NCBI GenBank assembly: GCA_905250885.1
Contig: CAJNOQ010000028.1
Coordinates: 33,581-97,580 of the forward strand
Length of the DNA: 64,000 nucleotides
DNA from: Didymodactylos carnosus
Taxonomy: Eukaryota > Rotifera > Eurotatoria > Philodinida > Philodinidae
Direction: 5' to 3'
Below the pieces are notes generated by a model. It ran no database searches. It had not been told where the DNA came from and worked only from the letters and a program-made list of their open reading frames with translations. Below are positions 35,456-49,436 of the stretch, piece by piece; within the stretch, counting starts at the first letter, position 1; every line of letters starts with the position of its first letter. Made by a program: the position numbers and the translations under genes.

Positions 35456-38400
35456 GGTAATATAAGAAGACAACAAGAATAACAAATTGAACTCGATCGC
35501 TCTATTATTTCTTTTAATAAATTTCTACTTCATGTATTTTGTCCTTCGATATCTAGAAAGATGTCGAATCTGAACTCAACAAAGCGGAAAATTTGTTTTG
35601 CCTAATGTTTTGTGTCCCCAGTTTCAAGTTGAAAGAAGGACAGTCAGTTGTTAACATTCAAGTGTAAGCCGATTTCTCTAGAATGGAAACAAATTCTAAA
35701 GATCGCCCTAATCAATCTCTATATTTTTGTCTTACCTTTCAAACAAAAACAATAATTAACATTTTTCGGCCGTTCCAAAGAAAATGGTACGTTATTAAAT
35801 GAGCAATAGCTATACCGCTGATGCTAACGAGAAAATCTGGTGTTTATCCCTTGTTATATTTTCAGGCTTGATGAAAATCTTTCGAATTTTCTCCCATGGC
35901 ATCGTATAGAATTATATCGCTTCTTATTTAGAAGAAAAAAATGTCAGTTCAGCAAAAACGTGTCATATAAAAGAAAAATTCAAGCATTACGTAATAAGAA
36001 ATAAACTATATCTCAACAATGATGGTTCCTGATTTATTACCTCTACAAAAACATTAGCCAGAGTAAAAAAAAAATGGCACAAATTTTCGAAATAGACACT
36101 TTAAATTACTCATTTATAAATATATCGAAATTTGAAGTTTCGATGTAAAAAAGACTTCAAAGTCCTTAATAGTAGTCGTTAAACATTTTTGAGTTAGATT
36201 TACTCAGATTTCACATCCTTTCATGTTTCAGTTTTTTCAAACATGTTCCATATAGTTACCGGGATATTTAATATTTGTAATTATAACTAGCATTATAATG
36301 CAACGCTGCACTTGTAGCGTTCTTAAGTCCATCAACTACGCACTTTCACATATGTAGAATATTATAGGCAGCCCATGCGTATTTTCTGTAGTAAGAGATG
36401 AAAGAATTTGTTAAATATTTCTCGTCGTTATAATTTTCATCATTTTTTTTTGATAGCAGTATCATAAAACGCCCTCATAATATAGATGGAGAAAAATGAA
36501 AACAGAAAATTATAACCTGTTTGGTCCTTGTTTAAATGTAAAACTTTCATTCAATGAATGTGTGTTAATAAAATTTGCTATTCATTGCAAGACTTACTGT
36601 GCCAATTTGTTACCTTCAAGCGTGTCATTATTTAAAAGAGGACGCAGCCACCTATATACTAAATTGATTCTAATCTTTAAGATTAAATAAGCATTCATTG
36701 CATTAGTTCACAGTAAATTGCCACTAACGTTTTCTCACTTCTAGTGATTCTCCTTTATGTATGTGATTTGTATGTCTATATGTAAAATTGTACATAGTAT
36801 GGTAAATGATTGTTGTGTTCAATGATGTTTCAAATAACGATGTTTCAAAGAGTTGAATGTTTTTCTTCGTCTTTAAGCAATTAATCGATAGAACAGAACA
36901 TTTTCTTAGTTCTGTTCATTAGAGCGTGGTGATAGATAAGCAAATGCAATGGTTGTGTTTGTTGTACGTCTCTCTCTCTCTCTCTCTTTAGCTGGAGGTA
37001 TGATGTCTTCAATAATAGGACCAAGCACTAGTATAATATCAGATGTACTATAATTAACAAAATAAAAGTCGTGGACACAGCTTCTTGATGAATGTCAGAC
37101 AGTCAACCTGATTTTAAGTCTAAAAATCTTGATTTCCATATGCGCAGTTTATAATTTTACAGCATAAAAATTGTCAATATCTTGTCTGTTTCTAAAGTAT
37201 TTATTATCATTTCTACCCATATCGTCAGAATTTGTATTTGTTTACATGAAACAAAATTCTGTTTTTTTTAACAGATAAATTCTATTTTATTAACAAATTT
37301 ATTTAGGGAAAACAGTAGATAGTGATACATTTCAAAACAGAAAATAATTGGCTTTGGAAAACTGATAAAAAACAAACACTTAACGACTATTTTTCAGTTG
37401 ACACTCATGTCAGTTTCTTGTTTTAAGTATTTTGGATAATAAATGATTCTTTCTAAATGTTTTTTGTATGTGAATCTCAAAAGCAGCACACTCTCTCTCT
37501 CTACCTGATCATGTACTTAGATTAATGAACTAAATTACTTAAAACGTATCTAGCCCACCCATAATATCTAAATTTGTTTCAAATGTATAATATTGTAGCT
37601 AATGACGTTATTGATGATACCTAAGGTATGTAAACGATCAAATTGATGAGGTGGTACGTCCTCAGAAAAATGTCTTTCTCTCTCATTCACTTACATGTCA
37701 ATTAGAAAATTTATTTGTTTATAATTCAAAAACAATATTTTGTTTGAAACATGATCAAGTGCATAAGTGATGGAGGCGGGTATTTTAGAAGTAAAAACTA
37801 TTCTAACAAACATGATAACAATACGAGATATTTCTGACAAAATCAGATGTATGATGGTATGTATACTGAATATACTTCTTTTTTTCGAAAATGTGTAAGA
37901 ATCTAAATGTAACGTACAATTGCGTTTTCTCTATATTATACATTGTTAATGAATATAGAAGTCTCACATGTTCTGTCACAAATATGACTCTATCTGGCGG
38001 AGTAGACGTCACTATTGTTCTCTAAATAACAGTAGCGTCTATCCCATCTCAAGGTTTCAACCATTTGGTTCTTCCTCTACACTGAAATCGCGTCTGGAAT
38101 CTTCATGGATTATGAGCGAACTATTAAAGTAAAATCTCACCATTACAAGAATTCACAGCGTTTAAAGTTTTTTATCGAGCAGTTTAAGCCTTCCGTCTGT
38201 TACAAGTCAAAGTTATCCACTAAAATTTTTTATTTGAGACAACTTGCCTTAACCATATCAGAGGATGGCTGCCACTGCTAAACAATTTCATATTCATGCT
38301 TTCGTGAAAGTTGTTTTTATACTGGTATTTTCTCAAACAGAATAGAGTGAAAAATTGAAATGGTCTAATTAAACATGTTTACGTTTTTTATTTCTTTTTT

Positions 38401-38824
38401 CGATATAGTCAGCTTTTCAACGCGTTATATATATATATAGGGAAGATTTGTATTCTTATAATATATCATAATATACGTTTAGTGTATAAGTTCGATTTTT
38501 TGACTGACACTAAACACTTTTTTCACACCACCATCACATATCTACAAATTTTTTTCTCTTGCGCTTCTTGAGACGAATATATATATACATACACATATTC
38601 AAACTTGACTGAATGATAAATAAAGTCGGGAAATCGACATAAACGAGTGAATTTAAGAAAAAGAAAGCAGCAGCACTGTTCAAAAGAGTGTTTTATATCA
38701 CTCTGTGTTTTATTTTTAAACTAGATATTTATGTTTAACTTATACTAATTGGCTGAATTTATTCGCAAGCACACAAAACGTCTTGTTATATCGGATGATA
38801 TCAAACTAATTGATCACAAAGAAA
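35456..38824. other. Intergenic, no gene seen
   Basis: About 3.4 kb of AT-rich sequence upstream of the Ser-rich gene. It holds simple repeats only: a CT run at about 36968-36987, short CT stretches near 37490, and TA repeats at about 38426-38439, which might contribute to a promoter near 38.4-38.8 kb. Short open frames look like chance. Confidence 0.5.
36968..36987. repeat. (CT)n microsatellite
   Basis: An uninterrupted CT dinucleotide run of about ten units. Confidence 0.85.
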
Positions 38825-41800
38825 ATGAATCGTTCAAAAGTAGTAAGTAAAGTTTACTTTTTTAAAATTTAGATCAATTAGACGGGTTCGAAACAAACTG
38901 TGGACTCACGTACTGCCTCTCGAACGAAAAGTTTTATTCACAGTTTCCTGACTAATCTAGAACTATTGCCTAATTCATGCAGAAAGAAACATTCAGAAAG
39001 AGTAAGCATAATTTTCTACATCCGCCGTTATAGCTCCAGGAAAAAAATTTGGGGGTGTTTATGCTTACACAGACTGACTACTTACCTAGTACCGGATGTC
39101 TTTTCAAAATACTAAACCACGTCATTAAAAATGCAGGATTATTGTCAGTTATCAGTGATGATGAGTGAAAACTGTCGACTTCTATCCTTAATAAGATGGA
39201 TCGCTAATTTGAAAATATTACTGGTAACTGTTCTTTTTTCATTCGTTGTTTTATTCTGCAATTCTTGTATTATATAAAAAACATTTCTCAAAAACCTAGG
39301 TAAGATTTAGATTTTCAATTACCTCTGATAAATTTACACTCATCTTTATAGGAAAATGTTAGAGAAAAGAATCAAATGACGAGATTCAAACTCGTAATGT
39401 GGACGAGGTGACAAAAAAACTGGCCAGTAATCGTGAAAATAACCAGTAAAAGTTGGCAGAATTGGCAGAAAAAGCCACTTAATTATTAGTAAATTGAACA
39501 TTTTTTGCTGATTTGTATGTCTAGAGGAAATCACTTATCCACGTATGAACTTCCGGTTTCATTTTTCTACTGTTAATGTCATTTTATCATTCTTTATATT
39601 CTAATTTGATTTTTGTTGTTGTTGTTCATATATATATATAATAGGTATATGTATCTATTGATAGTAGACGCCATATTTTTTTGAAATGCATTACACATCG
39701 TATATGTATATTCTTCTCTCAATAAGAAGTACTTATCCGTAAGTAAAGGAGAGGGTCATTCATTTTCTTTTACTTACATGTTTCTGTATGTTTGAAAGTG
39801 AAAAACTATTGATGCGGATATTATGTATATATGTTAAATGACATCAAAATTCATTTTTTTGGAAGTGACCAAGGGTAAAAATCTGAAGGATGTTTAAGTA
39901 AAACATTTTAGAAACTTTGACGTATAAGAACAATTGTCACTTATCAAAATGGCATATTCTTACTATATTGCAGTGACCACAACAGAATGAGAACATTTTA
40001 TGACAGAAAAGGAGAAAAAAACCAACTGCGATCGTATATTTATTTTCTTTTGTTTCATTTGAACAATTTTTTCTTTTTCGTTGATTTATTATTATTTGTA
40101 GAATAAAAAAAAAAGAACACACTACACGAAAAAGAAATCGTTCATGTATGTGTGTCACCATACATAAAAATCTTCTTTTCATTTTGTAACAAATCTTCTC
40201 TATTTTCTGAACGCGAAACTGTGGGATATTTCATACGTACATACATACATACTTACATGTACAGCAGAAACAATACGCGAACGAATTAAGAGGAAAAAAG
40301 AGAGAGAGAGAGAAAGAAAGGAAGAAAGAAAGAGAAAGATAGATCAATCAGGTGTACTATAATTTTTTTTGTGCAACATTCATCTCTCTAGACATCACAG
40401 AGAGTTGAACGAAGTATAGGGAGACGGTTCAAAATAAATAAAAAAATCTTGTTTGAATAGTTTTCTTTGCTTGAAACGTAAGTATTAGTTATTATTGTCG
40501 ATGTCTTTTCCTCTATGTTGTTGGTTAATACGTTAATTACAAAAAAAGAATACTTGAGCTAGCGAAAAAATACTAATTCTAGTCAGATATAGATCAGTAG
40601 TGGAAGAAATTTGATAATCGAATACCATTATCTTTTCTACAGAATGTAAGATTTTACAAAGAAGCTCTCTTTCATAAAGATCATTATTCTCTTAGTAAGA
40701 GTTCTATCACGGTATTCTACGTCTGAAGAGAATTCTTATAGATCCCCATGACAGGTTGTTTACATCTTTTGATGAACCGAATCTTCTCGATATATTACAG
40801 AAATCTTATAGGATCGTATAGCACTGCTGTGGAAGTTGATGATGAAATTCTCCTTTTCGGTTTTTAGTATTAGGTTTCAGTCTTTCTGAATTCATCTCCT
40901 TTTTTAACTCTTAATATTTTTCTTTTCATTTAGATCACTACAAAGAAAGAACGGCGTTCTAATACTGAAACGAAAAAGAATAATAAAAATTCAAATTTGT
41001 TCGAAGCACTTCCCGCTCTCGTGATGATCAATTCTTCACAGGTAAAAATGTCATCACCACAATCGTCATCAACATCAACAAATGGTTCCGCTCATGAATC
41101 TGATTCAAAAGCATCTATGTATGATACAGTTAAACCAACATCGGTTGAAATCAACAGTTTACCATCATTAAATGGTAACAGTAATGGCATTTTCGAGAAT
41201 AATACAGATAATTCGATACCAGCAACATCTTCGTCGAAATATGTTTTAAAATTAAAAGTGGGTGGTCATGATGAAAACAATTTGGTTGAAACACCAAAAA
41301 CTACAAACGATGTGAATGGTCATCATTCATCCCAAGGCGATCCCGTTAAACCTCCATTAGAACCCCTAATTGTTCGTGAAATGCCTAAAGAAAGTTATAA
41401 TAATAATAATAGCAACAATAGTGTAATTGAAGATTTAATATTTGGCACATTAGCAAAGTCTTCAAAGGTTTCAAACGGAGATGTTGAAAATGAAAATACT
41501 GCTTCTTCTACAGCAACCAATCCTTCCCCACGAAACAATAGTACGGGTGAAATGGATTCTTCTTATAATAACGACAAAAATCTTGGCTCAAGTATGATTA
41601 GTGATGTGGGTTTTGATAGTGGTCTGGCATCATCAACCGCTACACCAACTCCATCGATATTACCATCTGATGATGACACGAGTGGCTCGTCGATTTCATC
41701 CGTTAAACTAAATCCATCCACATTGAAAAATATAAACGAGAACGATTCATCCGCTACTGCAACCACATTCGATACAGCATCAATATCGAGTTCAACAACA

Positions 41801-43734
41801 GTTACTGGCAGTATGTTTGATGATCGTAAATTCGATATCGACGAACCGAAACATGATGCTAATCAAGGGAATGGTGGTGTTTTTCAACCTGAACCAAGTT
41901 CAGTTAAAGATACTGTTAAAGTGTTTGAAGCAGCATTAGCCGCTGGTAATGAACAACCGCCGTCATCGTCAACAGCACAAGGCAAAAAAGCATCAACAAT
42001 GAAAACGTCACCAGTTACAAAAGATCGTCCAGTAACGAAAGGTTCCAATAGTTTTTCATCAAGTGATAAAATTAAATCATCAAAAGATCAGATATCACCG
42101 TTAGGGTCGTCAATCGGTTCAAGTGAAAGCTTTGATACAGCATCTACAATATCCTCATCTTCAGTTATAACAGGTGCGAGTACCGGTTTAGGACAACCAG
42201 AGCAGAAGGACACAAAATCAAAATCATCTAAAAAACGTCCATCACTCAAAAAACAAATACAACATTTACTCAAAATTGATAAATCTTCATCATTACAACA
42301 CGATGGTTCACATAAACAAGAAAATGTTATTCAAGAAGAACCAATAACATCGTCACCATCAATGTTATCAACAGCAACAACGAATAGAAAGGCAAATACA
42401 TTGAATTCACGAAATACAAAATCAGATAAACGTGATAAAAATGGTACTGATGGTATGTGTAGTTGATTTATTCGTAGTTTTAGAAACTTGACGTATGTGT
42501 GAGTCGATATACTCATATTCTGTTTTCTGAGAAGGACTATGGTTAATTCATCCCTTTTTCAGTCACTTAATTTGTGTCCAATAAATGCGTTAGAATAAAA
42601 AATTCAGGATTTTGTATAAATATGCAGTCTACCAAGGAGATATTAAAAGTAGTGGAAGAATGCAAAGATGTTTGAGTATTGCATTGAGTATATAGCTACT
42701 ACTACTATTAAGTTAGATATTAATTTCTTATTAGAGATCCTTGCAAATCGTTGCCATATAAGTTGACTTTAGCAAAGAGAACGTCGTTGTTTTGTCATGA
42801 TAATATATGATGGAATATATAACACTATATAGATGTGTTTTACAAGTTTTTCTCTATCTTATTTACTAAAAGGGTTATAGAATACGATTTGTATGGATGA
42901 TGTTCAATAAGTGAGGATGTATCTACATATGGATAAATGCAATATGCCATTTATCATCATGTATGTGCGTTGTACGCGAATGAATAAAAGTTTTTTAACA
43001 CCTTTCTTTTGTTCTGCTTCAATGATTTTTATTTTTATTTTTTAAAATTTGTTTTCTAATGCAGGTGGGCGTATGTTATTAATCACTCTATAGTGCCATA
43101 TAGATATGTCATATAGCACTATATAAATGTATCTTCTTGTTTTCTTGCTGTTTTAGCTAATGAAACAAAATCGCGTACATCCCCGTTACATAGTCCAGAT
43201 TCATTGAATGGAAAATATGACAAAGATTTATCATCAATGCTAATGGATGAACAAAAAGCAAATATATTTAAAAAACGTCCATCACCTTCTACATCATCAT
43301 CACAACAACAACAACAACAAAAACGTACATCACCAAGAGAATCTGTTGAAAAAACGCAGACAACAACAAAAGTAACGGAGTTTAATATGAATCCACCAAT
43401 TTCAAGAACAACGGAACCATTAGAAATTCGAATATCTAATGATCATGTATTTACAAAGAAAAAATCTGTTTCACCATCATCAACATCAAAAACAGAAGGA
43501 TTATTACAACAAAATGATGGTATAATATCTGATAAAATGGCTGCTACAAGTGAAGTGGATGGAAAACGTTTAGGTGTATCAAAGTTAATCTCAGCGTTTC
43601 AAACATCAAATAATAATCAATATGGTACTGACGGCAATAGTGAGTTAGAACAAACGATACTTGTTCCAAGGTTGCAACGATTAAGCACAAGTCCAGATAT
43701 AGCGGTTAGTAAAAATTCTTTCGTTTTTTGTTGA
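38825..43734 (+). CDS. Ser/Thr/Asn-rich, largely disordered protein of unknown function
   Basis: Exon 1, 38825-38842 (MNRSKV, donor gtaagt); a 2.1-kb intron; exon 2, 40934-42452 (donor GATG/gtatgt, phase 1); exon 3, from 43157 after ttttag. If exon 3 is terminal the stop is at 43734, giving 704 residues. If the gttagt at 43705 is a donor the gene continues. The protein is low-complexity and hydrophilic, with basic stretches (KKERR, KKRPSLKKQ, FKKRPSP) and a poly-Gln tract near 43303-43320. An internal repeat occurs twice: FDTASISSSTTVTG and FDTASTISSSSVITG. No enzymatic domain, signal peptide or membrane segment is seen. The composition suggests a phospho-regulated cytoplasmic or nuclear scaffold, but no family was recognised. 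No neighbour points to a function, except possible continuity with the intermediate filament gene. Confidence 0.75.
38843..40933. other. Intron 1 of the Ser-rich gene
   Basis: 2.1 kb, long for this genome. It contains a run of GA repeats with some GAAA (about 40299-40340) and CATA repeats (about 40237-40256). No ORF of interest. Confidence 0.6.
40299..40340. repeat. GA-rich simple repeat
   Basis: An (AG)n run followed by AGAAAGAAAG-type repeats, in intron 1 of the Ser-rich gene. Confidence 0.8.
42453..43156. other. Intron 2 of the Ser-rich gene
   Basis: 704 bp between exons 2 and 3, AT-rich. It contains a small near-palindrome around 43091-43125 (TATAGTGC-CATATAG words). No coding sequence seen. 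Confidence 0.6.
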
Positions 43735-46700
43735 TAAGTATGAGATGTTCTTTGTCTCTTTCAACATCTCAGTAGTGGTAGTAGAATAAAAATGATAGAA
43801 ATCAATATCGATAGTATTGATGATTATCTCGTCATGAGGCCACACATTTTTCTAATACGATTGAGATATAGTTCTTATTAGTGTTTTACTGCATAAAATT
43901 TTAATTTATTCTATTTAAAATCAAATAAGAACACAAAAAAATTCAAATTAGACTAAATATTATACATTTTTAGTTGTCTTAAATTGAAACTGGATTTTTA
44001 ATATGGACAATAGATGTGTTTACGCACATCCTTCTCGTGTTTTATTTGATATATAAAATCTCTTTGACGGTTCTGATATCAAAGATAGTACAGTTGATGT
44101 GATTTATACAATCATGATATAGCTTGTAAATCCACCGTATATCGTAAAAAAATTAGCTTCGGTTTGTTTGATATACAAGAAACGTTATTTTGTTTGCTTT
44201 CTACATGTATAAATGAGAAAGAAAACCAAAAAAAATCGCGTTATAAGTGATCATCAAAGATTAAAAGTAAAGATAGGGATAGTCATATTGTCATTTTGAG
44301 GGTGAATCAACAGATGACTTGATTGATTATTTTTTTTGATGGTTCAAATTGGTTTTCTTATTTATTGCTATTTCGTAAATGAAGGGTTTGAAATACATTT
44401 TAAACGATATAGAAACAATAATATCAACGTCTTGATGATGAATAAGAATTCTTCGAAATAGCACCAGTTACATGATGTGTTTTTTTTCCTTCATCACTTT
44501 TTTATTTCAAGTTTATGATTGCGTAGCTAAAATTTTTGTGATGCGTAATTGTTTTTGCATGTTGTTATTGCTATGTTACGATCGGTCTAGCCAATTTTCT
44601 TTGATTTATTATTAGTGAAAAACGTTTTCATGCAAAAAATCTAAAAAATGGTTATGGACATTAATAACTACAGACGTATATATGATGTATTGAATATTGA
44701 ACAATAATTAAAATTACGTTTTTATTGTTGATGACACACAAAAACACACAGTGTTGTAAGGTTGCTAAGCTTGAATGCACATTTGGTGATGTTCATTAAG
44801 TCGTTGTTCTCATAACTGATGTTGTTTTACTTTCAATTTTTTTTCTTTTTTTTGTGAAATGCAATATTTATTTATGTCTTCTTTCGAATAATTTAAAATT
44901 GATTATTTGTGTTATTTATAGATAAAAAAGTTAAGTTGATTGACAGCTCTATTTATATAGGACAGGACATACATCTATATTTATCAATTAAAGTTTGATC
45001 CAATACATATATATCAAGTGGAAATACGTTGTATGTGTAATTGTTAAAAAGAAGAATATAAAAGTGTTCTTTTATATGTCTATGGAGAATGAAACCTTAA
45101 GTATTTAAGGAGAATATTAATAATTCAATAGAAGAGAAACAGAAAAAGTATATAGAAGCACTCTATATTGTAAGAAGTCTTTCCATTTGAGGTTTTTCAT
45201 TTGTCAAGTAACAGAAAATAAATTATAAAAGAGAAGCTTTTGAGGCACAACTTAAATACTCGGATACGATGTGATATAACACTTTTCTTAGCCATATCAT
45301 GTTAATCTGTTCAAAAATAGAATTAAACATGTAGTGTTTGTCTGATATCTCAGTTTGATTTACTATCACTAAACAAAACTAATCTTTCGTTTTTGTTATT
45401 ATGCACATGTAGAAGATATGATGATCGTCAATTTTAATGTAACAAATTAGAAATTTAGTTAATATACTCAAATCTTCGTATAACGAAATTCTATTCTAAT
45501 TACGAGACAGCCCCTTGTATTTTGGGGACTGATATTTTTGATTGACACAGTTTAAATCGAATTCATATTTTCTTTTGTTCAACAGGTTGCTGTTGATGAA
45601 TAAATTTGATAAAGAAACATGATCTTTCATAGAAACACTGCATATAAAACTACTTTCGTAACTTTTAATCAAGAAGCCCTTATACAGTTAAAGTTCAAAA
45701 GAAAGTAGAGTGCCTTTTTCAATTTCAAGAACTTTTTTTTTGTTGTAAATGTTACAAAAGCTCTTTTTTTATTTGATATATTGACAGTAGTCTATTTCAT
45801 TAGTTCAATTTATTATTGGTAAAATTTCAGCTGAGGTTTGAACATATAAAACGCACACTTCCACTTTTCTTCCGTATACACACTCGTCTTATTTTCTGGG
45901 AGCATTCAGAAATAAATTGGTACCGTGTTAAATTCTAATTAGTCGTTGCAAAACAAAATTTACCTTAGGTTAAATCAACAAAAACTCGTAACGAAGATTA
46001 TATTTCTTGAGATTTCGTTTATATTTTTTATTGTACAATCGTTCTCTCTTTCTCATACACACAATGATACATTTGTTTTAAATGAAATTTGTACTTTATG
46101 ATGAAAAGTATACTACTCATATGTTATTGCCACAATGATTACATAATTGGAAGAAGAAAATAGAAATTCCATTTTTTTTTGTTTTGTTAATAGTACAAAT
46201 GTGTGTGTGTGTGTGTATGCGTATACTTGATCTGATCAACATTTCTTGCAGTTGACAAACACCATAGTATTCAAAAATGTGTATATGCCTAAAATTAAAG
46301 AATTAATAAAATAGATAATATTAAAAATGTTTGTCTTGTCTTTTCTCATCCTTATTGTCTTATCTTGCGCCAACATTAGCTCGACAATATCATTGCCTAG
46401 CGGCTAAACATTATCAATATTCTACTTAGCTCGTTCGACTGTTAACAATATACAATGTGTGCTATGACCGAGACAAATTGAATAACCTTTGACTTTTCTT
46501 TGATGATTCGTCGAGTAACACAGAGAATAATAAAAAGCACTTATCGAAGATTTTTGAGGTAGATTAACTTATGGCTACTATCTCTCTTGTTAAGATATTT
46601 TGTCACGTGTCTAAAAGTGAACACTATTGTATTTTGTTCGTTTAATAGAAATACATGCTTCAATACGCACTTATCCTATACATATGATCATCATTTGTGT

Positions 46701-47030
46701 AAAAATATTAATAGAACATAGATTTTGAGCAGTTTTTTAAACATGACCGATAGAATCGCATGTATAATTAGAAGATGTTCATTAATTTGTTTTTCTTTTC
46801 TCTCTCACTCACATCAGTTTATCATATATCAATTTATTGCTGTTAATTAAAGATATTTAGCAATGTAAAATGGACATTTGTGTGTATCATTAAAGCTGAA
46901 AGATAAATTCACATGTATACATTACGATGATATTCAGGGATATATGCAGCTTTTCTCGCTTCACACTTTGAACAAAATCTGATAATTCATCTTTTAGAAC
47001 TATGCAATTAGTAATAGTCGAATTTCGTTG
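43735..47030. other. Non-coding AT-rich region
   Basis: No gene, RNA or clear repeat apart from a TG microsatellite at 46201-46216. It may be intron or intergenic, depending on whether the Ser-rich gene joins the intermediate filament gene. Confidence 0.5.
46201..46216. repeat. (GT)n microsatellite
   Basis: Eight GT units in a row, followed by a degenerate ATGCGTAT tail. Confidence 0.85.
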
Positions 47031-47034
47031 TATT

Positions 47035-47560
47035 CTTTCCTAATGAGTGTACTTGATGCAAGTACTTGATTACTCGCCGAGTACTTGAACAAGACTTTGG
47101 CAAGTGCTTTTACTTTCCAAGTTCTTGACTAAGTATTCGCCAAATATTGTCACTCGATTCACTTCAGCCAAGTACTTGAACGAGTCAATCACCCTTTCGT
47201 TTGCATCGACCAGTCATATAGAAACGTCACAGTATCAACCGATATAAACTTAGAAAATAGGTATTTCTATTGACTTGAAAAACTGGGTGGCCATGCATGC
47301 TTCTACACTACAAATGTAGGGTATGGCTGCAAAATACGTACAAATACAAAATAATAAGATAAATAGAGCAAAGACTTGACTGAAGACTTTTACAAGTACG
47401 TTTACTTGTACTAGGCCAGCCAAGTGCGTTGGTCAGTACTTTGAAAAGTAAATTCAAAATACTTGTAAATAAAATTACTCGTAGAAAACCATCAGAGACT
47501 GGTTTGTAGCAAGCACCTTTTCAAGTACTTGGATTCAAGCATATTCACTAGAACTGGCCC
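47035..47560. mobile_element. Fold-back element with reiterated AAGTACTTG words
   Basis: The self-complementary word AAGTACTTG occurs exactly at about 47057, 47171 and 47523, with many one-mismatch versions (GAGTACTTG, AAGTGCTT, AAGTTCTTG, AAGTATT, ACAAGTACG, ACTTGTACT) clustered in a left block (47040-47205) and a right block (47370-47550). The centre is unlike the arms and has no ORF. It has the same design as the other word-reiterating fold-back elements. Confidence 0.6.
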
Positions 47561-49436
47561 TAGACTACATAATTATTTTTAGAAATATAAAGAGGAAATA
47601 TTAATATCATTGCTCGAAAATTCGAAAGCTAGCAATAAAGGCATAATGTTTAGATATTGTTAGGAGATTATTTGAAGAGAAGTAAATGTTGTACTTATTT
47701 ATATACAAACCTTTGCAGAGAGCATAAATCAGACAATTCACGCGGTTCAAGATAACCTAAAACGAAAATGATGCAGACACTGTCCATATGCCGACGTTGA
47801 CAGTGTCGACGCTGTTTTTGTAGCTCATCTTAACTGCATTCCCGTGAATGTGCTAAATCCAGGCACGCGATCAGTAGATTTACTGAAAAGTTTTTACAAG
47901 TGTTTAGATGGGCTTCTTGCTAGAACCCATTTAGTATTTGAATACTTTGGAATCAGTATGTAAACTAGTGATCTCACGTCGTTTCGTAAAGCGCCATCTA
48001 AGACTTGATGTAAAACTGTGTAATAGCGACATAGAGGATACTGAAGTAAATTTTTCTCACGCAGTACGAACAGAAGCTTTAGAACTGCATTATACAACAG
48101 TAGAAGTATTTTGAATCATCCGATATCTCCCAGTTCTTTTTTGATCAAGATGGAAAGTGAAATTTTGATAGAAAGGGGTAAAAAAGAAGATTCTACAGAA
48201 AGTGTGAATTTATACGCATTCCGTTAATTTAGATACATTCCGTTTAAGCCGGTGGCGTAGCCAGGATTTTCTTGACGCTCGAGTAAGTTTATACCAAGAC
48301 AACAGAAAAATTTGGGTTTAAACATAAATGGGCAGAACATTTTCCTGTAGGAAAAAAATTCTGACGAAAAATCAAAACTCAGCGGGACTGATCCCCTTGA
48401 TCGGAACCGAGCGTCCTATTAAATGTGATTGATACTTCATAGAGTGACTTGAAACAAATGTAGAATATCATATCTGACATGACTGAAATTTGGCAGCCTT
48501 TTTTGTTTGAGTAGTAGATAATGCATCGGTATTCTTTTTACTACATTCAATTATTGTCCCTTCTTTTTATGACAAGATATGGCGTACAATAAACGTCTTC
48601 TCTCAACAATAATTGAACTAGACATAATCGCCTACTTGATGGACTTGATAAATACGTTCATATTAACTATAAGTTTTAACTTAAAAGAAGAAAAGTAAAG
48701 CGAGAAAGTCCAACGTATATATACACTCTTTCGCTCTTAGTATTTGACGTCCCTTGACATATACATTTGATATAGAAGAGAAAGAGAAGAAGAAACGAGA
48801 ATCGTAATATTCACGGTTCTTTGAATGTATATTCAGTACGCTCGAAATATAGTGAAGGTTAGAATAATGATCAGTGATGAGAATGATGATAATAATGATA
48901 TTAACATCCAATCATGATTAGTGTACATATAGAAAAAAATGAGCTACATAATAGAAAAAAATCAGTTTATTGTTCATTATAATGTACGTGGAATATTGAT
49001 AAACAAAAAGATAAGCATTTTTCTTTAAAAAAATTTTCCTTTGAACATTTTATCCAAACTATTTTTCTTTCTTTCTGTATTCGATATGCATCACTCTCAA
49101 TACGATAGGACAATTGTATGTGCATCTTACATTAATTTTTTCTCGGCTTTTCTGAACAACATTTTTTCAGCTAACATTTGGTATACTGTAAAACTGGCAG
49201 TACGTACAGTCATATCATACCAAATAACAAATAAAGAAAGTTGACGTTAATAAAATACAAGAAGAGAGGAATGAAAATCGAACTAAATTCAACAATTTTG
49301 GTACGTAAATATTCTTCATCTTAATTAGCTTTCCTAATTTTGAAAATTTCTACAGGAAAATTGTTACGGGGAAATCACTTCTCAGAGAACTTTTTACTTA
49401 TTTTAAGACCGATTTTTATGAACATTTCAATAATTG
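47561..49436. other. Non-coding region, no gene seen
   Basis: AT-rich. A stretch near 48243-48415 (containing GGCGTAGCCAGGATTTT) looks like a transposon remnant of a type seen in many invertebrate genomes, but I cannot assign a family. A minus-strand frame at 47894-48097 has no recognised similarity. Confidence 0.4.

Noticed and set aside
47040-47550. CRISPR-like array of AAGTACTTG words
   Set aside because: Words are short, degenerate, in both orientations and unevenly spaced, and the genome is eukaryotic.
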